Positions 1-8,322 of a DNA stretch of 64,000 nucleotides are shown here, in pieces. Under the pieces are notes generated by a model. The model worked only from the letters and a program-made list of their open reading frames with translations, was not told the DNA's origin and did no database searches. This stretch comes from Burkholderia mayonis (lineage in GTDB: Bacteria; Pseudomonadota; Gammaproteobacteria; Burkholderiales; Burkholderiaceae). Position 1 is the first letter of the stretch. Every line of letters begins with the position of its first letter. The stretch is from assembly GCF_001523745.2 (NCBI RefSeq), contig NZ_CP013387.1, positions 1,116,001 through 1,180,000 of the forward strand, written 5' to 3'. A program made the translations under genes and the position numbers.

Positions 1-16
1 AACGCGTTTCCGCACG

Positions 17-694
17 ATGAACAGCTTCCAACTTCAGTACTTTTTCGATCCGCTTTGCGGCTGGTGCTATGCGAGCGCGCCGGCGCTCGCCGGGCTCGAC
101 GGCGCTTATCCGGGCGTGCTCGAACTGATGCCGTCGGGCCTCTTCGCTGACGAGGGCGCACGCGATCTGACGTCCGAATGGGGCGAGTACGCGTGGCGCA
201 ACGATCAGCGCATCGAGCAGGCGACGGGGCAGCGCTTCACGCACGCGTATCGCGAGCAGGTGCTGCTGCGCGGCGGCGTGCGCTTCGATTCGGGGCCGGC
301 GAACCGCGTGCTGACCGCGCTGCGCGGCGTCGATGCGCGGCTCGAACGGCCGCTTCTCGAAGCAATTCAGCTCGCGCGCTATGTCGACGGCCTCGACACC
401 GCGCGCGCGGACGTGCTCGCGCGTGTCGCGGCGGACGTCGCCGCGAAGGCCGGTGTGGCGATCGACGCGGACGAACTCGCGCACCGGATCGAGGGCGACG
501 CGGCGCTTGCGAGCGCGACGGCCGCACGCATCGACGGCACGCAGCGGGCGATGCGGCAGCTCGGTGCGTCGGGCGTGCCGCAACTGCTGGTGACGGTCGG
601 CGAGCACGGCTACGTGCTGCACGGCGCGAGCCTGTATGGCGGCGCGCAGGCGGCAGCCGCGGCGGTCGAGCGGGTGCTGCGCGAAGCTGCATAA
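17..694 (+). CDS. DsbA-family thioredoxin-fold protein
   Basis: A 225-residue protein with a CGWC active-site motif at residues 14-17, right after the first beta strand, followed by a helical insertion and a C-terminal VPQLLV cis-proline-type segment. This is the layout of the cytoplasmic DsbA/FrnE-like family of thiol-disulfide oxidoreductases. There is no signal peptide, so a cytoplasmic redox role is inferred. The start ATG lies close to the window edge, so upstream context is lost. The gene is followed by about 320 bases without a gene. Confidence 0.85.
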   Translation: MNSFQLQYFFDPLCGWCYASAPALAGLDGAYPGVLELMPSGLFADEGARDLTSEWGEYAWRNDQRIEQATGQRFTHAYREQVLLRGGVRFDSGPANRVLTALRGVDARLERPLLEAIQLARYVDGLDTARADVLARVAADVAAKAGVAIDADELAHRIEGDAALASATAARIDGTQRAMRQLGASGVPQLLVTVGEHGYVLHGASLYGGAQAAAAAVERVLREAA

Positions 695-1012
695 CGCCGA
701 TCGCGAGCGTGGCGATTCGGCGTGATGTCGCGCGCCGAATCGAGTCGAGCCGAAGCGCGTCGGAGCGTCTTTCTCTTCGCCATTCTTGTCTTTCCGCCGA
801 CGGACGGCGGCTCGCCCGCTGATGCCGACGGCGGTCCCGTCGAGCGGCTCGCGCCGCCGATCCTTTGTCAGCGCACGGTCTTTGGAAATGAGGTTTAATC
901 GGTTTGAACCGCGCCGGCCGCGCGTTGGCATCGACCGTCGAATCCCGGCTTGTCGCGCCGCGCGACGCGTGCCGCATGCGTTGGCCGGATCATCATCGAT
1001 CGGAGAGAAAAG
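695..1012. other. non-coding gap
   Basis: A 318-base gap between the DsbA-like gene and the aldo/keto reductase. I see no convincing gene, hairpin or repeat. Promoter elements for the reductase must lie here, but I cannot point to one. Confidence 0.5.
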
Positions 1013-1960
1013 ATGGCACTACGCTCACTCGGCATTTCGACGATTCAAGTTTCGCCGCTGGTGTTCGGCGGCAACGTGTTCGGCTGGACCGCCGACGAGA
1101 ACACCTCGTTCTCGCTGCTCGACGCGCTCGCTGACACCGGCATCAACTTCATCGACACCGCCGACGTCTATTCGGCCTGGGCGCCCGGCAACCACGGCGG
1201 CGAATCGGAAACGATCATCGGCAAGTGGCTCAAGCGCTCGGGCAAGCGCGACCAGGTCGTGATCGCGACGAAGGTCGGGCTGCTCGAAGCGCGTGCGGGC
1301 CTGTCGCGCGAGAACGTCCTGAAGGCCGCCGAGGATTCGCTGCGGCGTCTGCAGACCGACTACATCGATCTCTATTTCTCGCACCGCGACCTCGCCGACA
1401 CCGCGCCGCTCGAAGAGACGCTCGGCGCGTACCAGACGCTGATCGAGCAGGGCAAGGTCCGGATCATCGGCGCGTCGAACTATAGCGGCGCCCGGCTGCG
1501 CGAGGCGGCCGAGCTGAGCCGCCGCACCGGCCTGCCCGCGTATCAGGTGATCCAGCCCGAATACAACCTGTACGATCGCGCCGAGTACGAACGCGATCTC
1601 GAGCCGGTCGCGACCGAGCTGAAGCTCGGCGTCGTCACCTATTACGCGCTCGCGAGCGGCTTTCTGTCGGGCAAGTACCGGTCCGAGGCGGACCTGAAGA
1701 AGAGCGCGCGCGGCGGGCGCGTCGAGCAATATCTGAATCCGCGCGGCTTGCGGATTCTCGCGGCGCTCGATGCGGTCGCGGCGAAGCACGACTCGACGCC
1801 GACGTCGGTTGCGCTCGCGTGGCAGATCGCGCGGCCGAGCGTCACCGCGCCGATCGCGAGCGCGACGTCGCTCGCGCAATTGAGCGCGTTCGGAGCGGCG
1901 ATTCGGCTGCCGCTCGACGCGGAGGACATCGCGCAGCTCGACGACGCGAGCGCGCCGTAA
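1013..1960 (+). CDS. aldo/keto reductase
   Basis: A 315-residue NAD(P)H-dependent aldo/keto reductase of the YajO/general-stress type. The catalytic Asp-Tyr-Lys-His set is visible: FIDTADVYSAW (D48, Y53), ATK (K87) and YFSH near residue 126. The C-terminal half carries GxxNYSG and PEYNLYDR strand motifs typical of the TIM barrel. The ATG at 1013 follows a GGAGAG ribosome site; longer in-frame starts upstream lack one. The physiological substrate cannot be told. It stands alone, with 265 bases before the next gene. Confidence 0.9.
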   Translation: MALRSLGISTIQVSPLVFGGNVFGWTADENTSFSLLDALADTGINFIDTADVYSAWAPGNHGGESETIIGKWLKRSGKRDQVVIATKVGLLEARAGLSRENVLKAAEDSLRRLQTDYIDLYFSHRDLADTAPLEETLGAYQTLIEQGKVRIIGASNYSGARLREAAELSRRTGLPAYQVIQPEYNLYDRAEYERDLEPVATELKLGVVTYYALASGFLSGKYRSEADLKKSARGGRVEQYLNPRGLRILAALDAVAAKHDSTPTSVALAWQIARPSVTAPIASATSLAQLSAFGAAIRLPLDAEDIAQLDDASAP

Positions 1961-2225
1961 GCGGGCGACGTCGTCGATCCGATGCGGGCCGAACGCGACG
2001 CGCGGTCGCGGCGGCCCGGCCGCGCTTTCGTTCGGCGGCTGCGCCGTCGCGTGCCGCTTTTCACGGCTCGTTCGTGCCGAGCCCGCGGAACGTTTGCCGC
2101 GCACGAGCCTCCGCCGCCAACACCGTTCATCCTTTCGGTTGATACCGCACGGCCGGGCACGCGGGCACCATGACCTCCTGTTTCGCGACCGTGCCTGACG
2201 GCGCGGCGCTCAATCGGAGGAATGC

Positions 2226-3077
2226 ATGGAAGCAGATCCGTTGTTCATTCAAGTCGGTGCGCTGGCCGAAGGCTTCGCACCCGAAAGTCACATCCTCGAA
2301 CCCGTCGGCGATCTCGCCGGGCGCACGCTCGCGCTCGCCGCGACGGACGGCGCGACGCTCGAATACACGTTCGCCGATCGATCGACGTTGCGCTGGCGTG
2401 AGCGCCGCGCGGCGCGCGGCGCGGGTGGCGGCGATGCAAGCGGCGCGAGCGGCGAGGCCGCGTACCGCGCGACGCAACTGCGCGACGGCATCTGCTTCGT
2501 CGACTACATCGATCCGACCCGGCGTGCGACGTCGGTCAGCATCGTGCTCGATCTGACGCGAGGCGTCTGGACATCGATCGAAGGCGTGCTGCCGACCGAG
2601 GACGACGTGCGCGTCGACGCGTTTTCGCGCGTCGCGCGCGGCCTGCCGCTGACGGGCGTCGAGGCGACGTTCCGCCACGGCGCGATCGTAGGCGCGGCTG
2701 CGCCCGGCCCGCTGCACGCACCGACGCGCGAGCTGATCGGCAAGCGGACGATGTACCGCTACAGCCCGACCGAGTGCTACGAGCACATTTATCTGAACGA
2801 CGCGTTCTACGCATGGCATTGCCTCGAAGGCGTCGAGCGCGGGCTCGCGGACGTCGACCGCTGCCATTACTTCAAGCTCGCCGACGCGCTGTATCTGTTC
2901 GTCTGGCGCGAGAAGATCGTGCCGACGCTCGGCGTCGTGCTGATCGATCTCGACCGGTGCAAGACGGACGGCAAGATATTCGGCTATCGCGAAGGCGACT
3001 TCGGCGCGCTGTCGAATTTCCCGATTGGCGCCCATGCGCAAGTGCTGAACGAAACCGTGCATCCGCTCGCACGATGA
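2226..3077 (+). CDS. moaF: MoaF-like protein (monoamine-regulon type)
   Basis: A 283-residue protein that matches the MoaF family in its two-domain build: an N-terminal half with DGATLEYTFAD and YxAxQLRDG-like strands, and a C-terminal half with the RYSPTECYEHIYLN and YFKLADALYLFVWREK segments. MoaF was first described in the Klebsiella monoamine regulon, and the family is lipocalin-like; its biochemical role is unclear. The ATG at 2226 follows GGAGG. The stop overlaps the start of the next gene (ATGA), so the two are co-translated. The aldehyde dehydrogenase, aminotransferase and permease nearby fit an amine-catabolism setting. Confidence 0.8.
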   Translation: MEADPLFIQVGALAEGFAPESHILEPVGDLAGRTLALAATDGATLEYTFADRSTLRWRERRAARGAGGGDASGASGEAAYRATQLRDGICFVDYIDPTRRATSVSIVLDLTRGVWTSIEGVLPTEDDVRVDAFSRVARGLPLTGVEATFRHGAIVGAAAPGPLHAPTRELIGKRTMYRYSPTECYEHIYLNDAFYAWHCLEGVERGLADVDRCHYFKLADALYLFVWREKIVPTLGVVLIDLDRCKTDGKIFGYREGDFGALSNFPIGAHAQVLNETVHPLAR

Positions 3078-3907
3078 GCGGCGCCGACTCGAAGCGCGCG
3101 GTGCTGCCGCGCGGGCGGCTCGTCGCCGATTTTCGCGGCCGCACCGTGCTCGTCACGGGCGGCGCGCAGGGGATCGGCGCGGCGATTGCCGATGCGTTCG
3201 CCGCTGCCGGCGCGACCGTCGCGATCGCCGACTTGCAGGGCGACGCGGCGGCCGCGCTTGGCGCGCGGCTCGCCGCGCGCGGGCTCGACGACGGGCAGAC
3301 CGTGCGCGCGTACCGGGTCGATGCCGCGCGGCGCGACGAGCTGTTCGGGCTCGTCGCGCAGTTCGAGGCGGACAGCGGCCGGCTCGATGTCGTCGTCCAC
3401 AACGCCGCGTATTTTCCGCTGACGCCGTTCGACGCGATCGCCCCCGACGTGCTCGAACGCACGCTCGCCGTCAACCTGTCCGCGCTGTTCTGGCTCACGC
3501 AGGCGGCGCTGCCTGCTTTCGAGCGCGCGGGGCAGGGGCGGGTGCTCGCGACGTCGTCGGTGACGGGGCCGCGCGTCGCGTATCCGGGGCTCGCGCATTA
3601 CGCGGCGTCGAAGGCCGGCGTGAACGGCTTCATTCGCGCGGCGGCCCTCGAGCTTGCTCGCCGGAACGTGACTGTCAACGGCGTCGAGCCCGGGATGATC
3701 CGCACGCCGGCCGCAGGCAATCTCGGCGATGCGGCGCACAGCGAGCGGATCGCACGCGGCGTGCCGCTCGGCCGTCTCGGCGAGCCGGACGACATTGCGG
3801 CCGCGATGCTGTTCCTCGCATCGGACGCGGCGGGTTATGTCACCGGACAGACGATCGTCGTCGACGGCGGCGCGACGCTGCCGGAGGCTGGTGCGATGCT
3901 CGTGTAG
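3074..3907 (+). CDS. short-chain dehydrogenase/reductase
   Basis: A 277-residue classical SDR. The cofactor motif TGGAQGIG lies at about residues 28-35, the NNA-equivalent is HNAAYF, and the catalytic Ser and Tyr-x3-Lys are in SSVTG and HYAASKAG. The C-terminus ends with the usual ASDAAGYVTGQTIVVDGG substrate-loop and dimer segment. The ATG overlaps the stop of the MoaF-like gene by four bases. It probably acts in the same pathway on an alcohol or carbonyl intermediate; the substrate is not known. Confidence 0.92.
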   Translation: MSGADSKRAVLPRGRLVADFRGRTVLVTGGAQGIGAAIADAFAAAGATVAIADLQGDAAAALGARLAARGLDDGQTVRAYRVDAARRDELFGLVAQFEADSGRLDVVVHNAAYFPLTPFDAIAPDVLERTLAVNLSALFWLTQAALPAFERAGQGRVLATSSVTGPRVAYPGLAHYAASKAGVNGFIRAAALELARRNVTVNGVEPGMIRTPAAGNLGDAAHSERIARGVPLGRLGEPDDIAAAMLFLASDAAGYVTGQTIVVDGGATLPEAGAMLV

Positions 3908-4019
3908 CGCGGCCGAGTCCGCGGCCGTGTCCGTCCGCCTGCGCATGCGCAGGCGATCGATGCGCCGATCGGGCCGAAGCGCGGGTGAATCCGTTCGACG
4001 TGCCTGGCCCAGCCGCCCG

Positions 4020-4216
4020 TGCTCACGGCATCGGCATCGCCAGCGAGCGCAAGGCCGCCCGTGTTGTGCGGCGACCGCGTCGAGCGGCGCCTGCCGACGG
4101 CCGATCAGCACGACGTGGTCGCCTTGTGCGGCGAAACGCGCGGCGCACGCGGCGCCGATCCCGATCCAGGTTCCGGCGCCCGTCACGACGACGGTGCGCG
4201 GCGAAGCGCTTCCCAT
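4020..4216 (-). pseudogene. truncated SDR remnant
   Basis: On the minus strand a good ribosome site (AGGAGG) precedes an ATG at 4216. The first 55 or so residues read as an SDR N-terminus: beta strand, TGAGTWIGIGAACA Gly-rich loop, then HVVLIGRR. After about position 4050 the reading passes into unrelated frames and no SDR active site follows. The remainder of the gene is absent because the intact convergent SDR ends at 3907. This looks like the 5' stump of a lost dehydrogenase gene. Confidence 0.65.
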
Positions 4217-4400
4217 GCGAGATCCTCCTTGCATCGATGGCAGTGGTTACAGGACGAGTGTAGGGACCGGACGCGCGTCCCGGTATCGACCGTTCGGCTG
4301 AATGGACACCCGCACGATTTGCTGATTCGTGCTCATTGCGATGGCGGCGGCGCAACTAAGCTGCCGAAGCCGCTCGCCCGCGATCGAGGTGTCCGCCGCC

Positions 4401-5111
4401 ATGACGCACGACCCCGCCAGACCCGATGCCGACGCCGATGCCGCGTCGTACGCGCACGCGCTGCGCACCTGCGTGGCTTCGTTGCAGGCGCTCGCGCGCC
4501 CGACGGCAACGGTGTTCTACCGGATCGACGCGAGCGGCGAGCCCGTCGATTTCGAGCTGTTCGGGATGGCGGCCGCGATGCATCGCGCGTATGTCAGCCG
4601 CTACCGGCCGCTCGATCCGCTGCATCCGTCGCGTTGCGCGGCGCAGCCGGGCGCGGTCGTCACGCTCGCCTCGCAATTGCCGGACGAGCGGCGCGCCGCG
4701 TCGTCGTACTGGACGGGCTTCCTGCGGCGGCACGGCGTCGCCGACGTCGTCGAAGTGCTGCTGCGCGACGGCGGCGTGGCGATCGCCGCATTCTCGCTGC
4801 TGCGTCTGGCGGGCGACGGCCGCTACTCGGCGGACGAGTTCGCCGCGCTGCGCGCAGTCCAGCCGGTCGTCGAGGTCGCGCTGCTGCCGCCGTTGCGCGC
4901 GGTGCGAGGGATTCGCCGGATCGCTTGCGACGCGCGGCTCACGCATCGCGAGGAGCAGATCGCGCGGCTCGTGCGCGACGGACGGTCGAACAAGGAGATC
5001 GCGCGCGATCTTTCCCTCGGCCAGCCGACCGTCAAGACGCATCTGCTGCGGATGTTCCGCAAGCTCGGCGTGTCGAACCGGACCGAGCTCGTCGGCGCGC
5101 TATTTTTTTGA
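4401..5111 (+). CDS. LuxR-family (GerE-type HTH) regulator
   Basis: A 236-residue regulator. The C-terminal 60 residues form a LuxR/GerE helix-turn-helix (LTHREEQIARLVRDGRSNKE, then TVKTHLLRMFRKLGVSNRTE). The N-terminal domain of about 170 residues has no recognisable phosphoacceptor or AHL-pocket signature. It starts with MTHDPARP at 4401; a longer frame upstream lacks a ribosome site. Its position directly before the dehydrogenase/aminotransferase genes suggests local control, but the inducer is unknown. Confidence 0.85.
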   Translation: MTHDPARPDADADAASYAHALRTCVASLQALARPTATVFYRIDASGEPVDFELFGMAAAMHRAYVSRYRPLDPLHPSRCAAQPGAVVTLASQLPDERRAASSYWTGFLRRHGVADVVEVLLRDGGVAIAAFSLLRLAGDGRYSADEFAALRAVQPVVEVALLPPLRAVRGIRRIACDARLTHREEQIARLVRDGRSNKEIARDLSLGQPTVKTHLLRMFRKLGVSNRTELVGALFF

Positions 5112-5197
5112 CCCGGCGAGCGACCGGTGCGGCGGTTCGAAGGCGCGGACCGCGTGCGGTTTCGTCTGCTCACCCCCCGCATCACCTCCCTTCAACC

Positions 5198-5214
5198 TGC
5201 CAATTTGCGCTAAC
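5198..5214 (+). promoter_or_regulatory. shared upstream motif, copy 1
   Basis: TGCCAATTTGCGCTAAC, 88 bases before the aldehyde dehydrogenase start. Close copies lie before the permease (8248) and the porin (11569). A shared operator, possibly for the AraC-type regulator at 10518, is inferred. Confidence 0.5.
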
Positions 5215-5301
5215 CGGCCGCGAAACGGCGTCGCTACAGTGGTGCGCAACCGTCCGCGCCGTCGTTCCGCGCGGACGTCAAACCACTATCGCGAGACGCC
5301 C

Positions 5302-6804
5302 ATGACACAGACGGACATCGTCACCGTGACCGACACGGTGCGCGCATTCACCGAGCGCGAATTCGGAATCTTCTTTGACGGCGCGATGCACGCCGCCCAT
5401 TCGCCGCGCCGGCTCGACGTGTTCGACCCGGCGACGGGCGAGCGGCTCGCGCGCGTGCCCGACGCCGATGCGCACGACGTCGACGCCGCCGTCGCGAGCG
5501 CGAAGCGCGCGTTCGACACGCGCGCGTGGAGCGGGCTGCGGCCCGCCGATCGCGAGCGCATCCTGCTGAAGCTCGCCGACGTGCTCGAAGCGAATGCGGA
5601 GGCGCTCGCGCAGCTCGAGACGCTGAACCAGGGCAAGTCGATCCTCGTGTCGCGCGGCGTCGAGGTCGGCGCGACGATCGAGTACGTTCGCTACATGGCG
5701 GGCTGGGCGACGAAGATCACCGGGCAGACGCTCGACGTGTCGATTCCATTTCCGCCCGGCGCACGCTACACCGCGTACACGCGCAAGGAGCCGGTCGGCG
5801 TCGTCGCCGCAATCGTGCCGTGGAATTTTCCGCTGATGATCGCGGCCTGGAAGCTCGTGCCGGCGCTTGCGGCGGGATGCACGGTCGTGCTGAAGCCGTC
5901 GCCCGAGACGCCGCTCACGGCGTTGAGGCTCGCCGAGCTCGCGCTCGAAGCCGGCGTGCCGGCGGGCGTGTTCAACGTCGTGACGGGCGGGCGCGAATGC
6001 GGCGCCGCGCTCGCGAGCCATCCGTCGATCCGCAAGATCTCGTTCACCGGCTCGACTGCGACGGGCAAGCTCGTCGGCGCGGCCGCCGTGCAGAACATGA
6101 CGCGCTTCTCGCTCGAGCTCGGCGGCAAGAATCCGGTCGTGATGCTCGAGGATGTCGATGTCGGGCAAGCGCTCGAAAGCGTCGCGGCGGGTGCGTTCTT
6201 CAACCAGGGGCAGGTGTGCGCGGCCGCGTCGCGCATCTACGTGCACCGCAGCAAATTCCGTCGGCTCGCGGACGGCCTGGCCGGCGTCGCCGCGTCGATG
6301 CGGCTCGGTCCGGGCCTCGATCCGGCCGCGCAGATCAACCCGCTCGTGTCCGCGCATCATCGCGACAAGGTCGTCGAGCACGTCGAGCGGGCGCGCCGCG
6401 ACGGCCTCACGTTCCTCGCGGGCGGCACGCCGGCCGACGACCTGCCCGGCTACTTCGTGCGCCCAGCCGTGATCGCCGACGCGACGCACGACAGCGCGAT
6501 CGTTCGCGACGAGGTGTTCGGCCCGGTCGTCGTCGTGCTGCCGTTCGACGATCCGGCCGAAGCGGTGCGGCTCGCGAACGCGTCGCCGTACGGGCTCGCG
6601 GCGAGCCTGTGGAGCAACGATCTGAAGGCTGTGATGGATCTCATGCCGCAGATCGAGGCGGGTACGGTCTGGGTCAATTGCCACATTCCGCTCGATCCGT
6701 CGATGCCGTTCGGCGGCTACAAGCAATCGGGCATCGGCCGCGAATTCGGCCAATACGCGATCGAAGGCTTCACCGAAACCAAATCCGTCTGCATCGCGCA
6801 CTGA
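5302..6804 (+). CDS. aldehyde dehydrogenase, phenylacetaldehyde-dehydrogenase-like
   Basis: A 500-residue NAD-dependent aldehyde dehydrogenase of full family length. The Rossmann segment GVVAAIVPWNFPL, the general base Glu in SLELGGKNP (E272) and the nucleophile in NQGQVCAAASR (C306) are intact. The length and N-terminus resemble FeaB-type phenylacetaldehyde dehydrogenases, so oxidation of an aryl or amino aldehyde to its acid is likely. It is followed by the class III aminotransferase after 36 bases, which suggests that an amine or omega-amino acid is deaminated to an aldehyde and then oxidised here. Confidence 0.92.
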   Translation: MTQTDIVTVTDTVRAFTEREFGIFFDGAMHAAHSPRRLDVFDPATGERLARVPDADAHDVDAAVASAKRAFDTRAWSGLRPADRERILLKLADVLEANAEALAQLETLNQGKSILVSRGVEVGATIEYVRYMAGWATKITGQTLDVSIPFPPGARYTAYTRKEPVGVVAAIVPWNFPLMIAAWKLVPALAAGCTVVLKPSPETPLTALRLAELALEAGVPAGVFNVVTGGRECGAALASHPSIRKISFTGSTATGKLVGAAAVQNMTRFSLELGGKNPVVMLEDVDVGQALESVAAGAFFNQGQVCAAASRIYVHRSKFRRLADGLAGVAASMRLGPGLDPAAQINPLVSAHHRDKVVEHVERARRDGLTFLAGGTPADDLPGYFVRPAVIADATHDSAIVRDEVFGPVVVVLPFDDPAEAVRLANASPYGLAASLWSNDLKAVMDLMPQIEAGTVWVNCHIPLDPSMPFGGYKQSGIGREFGQYAIEGFTETKSVCIAH

Positions 6805-6840
6805 ACGCGCGGGCTGTTCGTTTTTTCCTGGAGCAATGCA

Positions 6841-8187
6841 ATGAGCTACAACGATTCCCGTTTCTGGCATCCGATGCTGCACCCGAACGACATGAAGCGC
6901 CGCGAGCCGATCCGCATCGTGCGCGGGGAGGGCTGCTACGTGTACGACGAGCGCGGGCGCCAGCTCGTCGACGGCGTCGCGGGCCTGTGGAACGTCAATG
7001 TCGGCCACAACCGCGCCGAGGTCAAGCAGGCGATCGTGCGCCAGCTCGACGAGCTCGAGTACTTCCAGCTGTTCGACGGCGTCACGCACCCGCGCGCCGA
7101 GGAGCTGTCGAAGCTGCTGATCGACATGATGGAGCCCGAAGGGATGCGCCGCGTGCTGTACAGCTCGGGCGGCTCGGATTCGGTCGAGACCGCGCTCAAG
7201 ATTGCGCGCCAGTACTGGAAAGTGCGCGGGCAGGCGGACCGCACGAAGTTCATCTCGCTGAAGCAGGGCTATCACGGCACGCATTTCGGCGGCGCGTCGG
7301 TGAACGGCAACACGGTGTTCCGGCGCAATTACGAACCGAATCTGCCTGGATGCTTCCACGTCGAGACGCCGTGGATCTATCGCAATCCGTTCACGCAGGA
7401 CCCCGAAGCGCTCGGCCGCATTTGCGCGGAGCTGCTCGAGCGCGAGATCCTGTTCCAGAGCCCGGACACGGTCGCCGCGTTCATCGCCGAGCCGATCCAG
7501 GGCGCGGGCGGCGTGATCGTGCCGCCTGCGAACTATTGGCCGCTCGTGCGCGAAGTCTGCGACCGCTACGGCGTGCTGCTGATCGCCGACGAAGTCGTGA
7601 CGGGCTTCGGGCGCAGCGGCAGCCTGTTCGGCAGCCGCGGCTGGGGGGTGAAGCCCGACATCATGTGTCTCGCGAAGGGCATCTCGTCCGGCTACGTGCC
7701 GCTCGGCGCGACCTCGGTGAATGCACGGATCGAGGAGGCGTTCGCGGCGAACGCGGATTTCAGCGGCGCGATCATGCACGGCTACACGTACTCGGGACAC
7801 CCGGTCGCATGCGCGGCGGCGCTCGCGAGCCTCGACATCGTGCGGCGCGAGGATCTGCCCGCGAACGCGGCGAAGCAGGGCGCGCATCTGCTCGAAGCGC
7901 TGCGGCCGTTCGTCGAGCGCTTCGACGCGGTCGGCGAGGTGCGCGGCAAGGGGTTGATGGTCGCGCTCGACCTCGTCGCCGACAAGGCGACGCGCACGCC
8001 GATCGATCCGATGTCGGGCTACGCGAATGCGGTCGCCGAGGTCGCGCGCGAGAACGGCGTGCTCGTGCGGCCGGTCGGCACGAAGATCATCCTGTCGCCG
8101 CCGCTCGTGATCCAGCGCGAGCAGATCGACCGGATCGTCGCGGGCCTCGAGGCCGGCTTCGAGAAGACGCCGTTCGCCGGCGGCTGA
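6841..8187 (+). CDS. class III (omega-amino acid) aminotransferase
   Basis: A 448-residue PLP enzyme of the omega-amino-acid/pyruvate aminotransferase family. Seen are YSSGGSDSVETALK (phosphate cup), YHGTHFGG, the Asp of ADEVVTGFGR that contacts the pyridine nitrogen, and the Schiff-base Lys in CLAKGISSGY (K279). The N-terminal HPMLHP segment fits the beta-alanine/GABA-type subfamily. It is cotranscribed with the aldehyde dehydrogenase upstream and closed by a strong hairpin terminator downstream. The amino donor is unknown; a monoamine or diamine fits the gene set. Confidence 0.93.
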   Translation: MSYNDSRFWHPMLHPNDMKRREPIRIVRGEGCYVYDERGRQLVDGVAGLWNVNVGHNRAEVKQAIVRQLDELEYFQLFDGVTHPRAEELSKLLIDMMEPEGMRRVLYSSGGSDSVETALKIARQYWKVRGQADRTKFISLKQGYHGTHFGGASVNGNTVFRRNYEPNLPGCFHVETPWIYRNPFTQDPEALGRICAELLEREILFQSPDTVAAFIAEPIQGAGGVIVPPANYWPLVREVCDRYGVLLIADEVVTGFGRSGSLFGSRGWGVKPDIMCLAKGISSGYVPLGATSVNARIEEAFAANADFSGAIMHGYTYSGHPVACAAALASLDIVRREDLPANAAKQGAHLLEALRPFVERFDAVGEVRGKGLMVALDLVADKATRTPIDPMSGYANAVAEVARENGVLVRPVGTKIILSPPLVIQREQIDRIVAGLEAGFEKTPFAGG

Positions 8188-8211
8188 TCGCGCGCCGATT
8201 ACGGACGGCTG

Positions 8212-8248
8212 ACGGCCGGGGCCGCGATCGCGCGGCCCCGGCCGTTTT
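8212..8248 (+). terminator. rho-independent terminator after the aminotransferase
   Basis: A perfect 15-bp stem (ACGGCCGGGGCCGCG and its complement) with an ATCG loop, followed by TTTT. The T-run merges into the shared motif that precedes the permease gene. Confidence 0.8.
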
Positions 8249-8264
8249 GCCAATTTGCGCTACA
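8248..8264 (+). promoter_or_regulatory. shared upstream motif, copy 2
   Basis: TGCCAATTTGCGCTACA, 58 bases before the permease start. It matches copy 1 (5198) in its first 15 bases. Confidence 0.5.
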
Positions 8265-8322
8265 TGTGAGAATTTTGGCCTCCGTATTTTCTCGACATCG
8301 ACGCATCAATCAGGAGACGAGG

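Noticed and set aside
5278..8253. Very long open frame on the minus strand (over 990 codons)
   Set aside because: It is antisense to the well-supported dehydrogenase and aminotransferase genes, is rich in Arg/Asp/Ala, and shows no domain. Such frames are a by-product of high GC with strong third-position bias.
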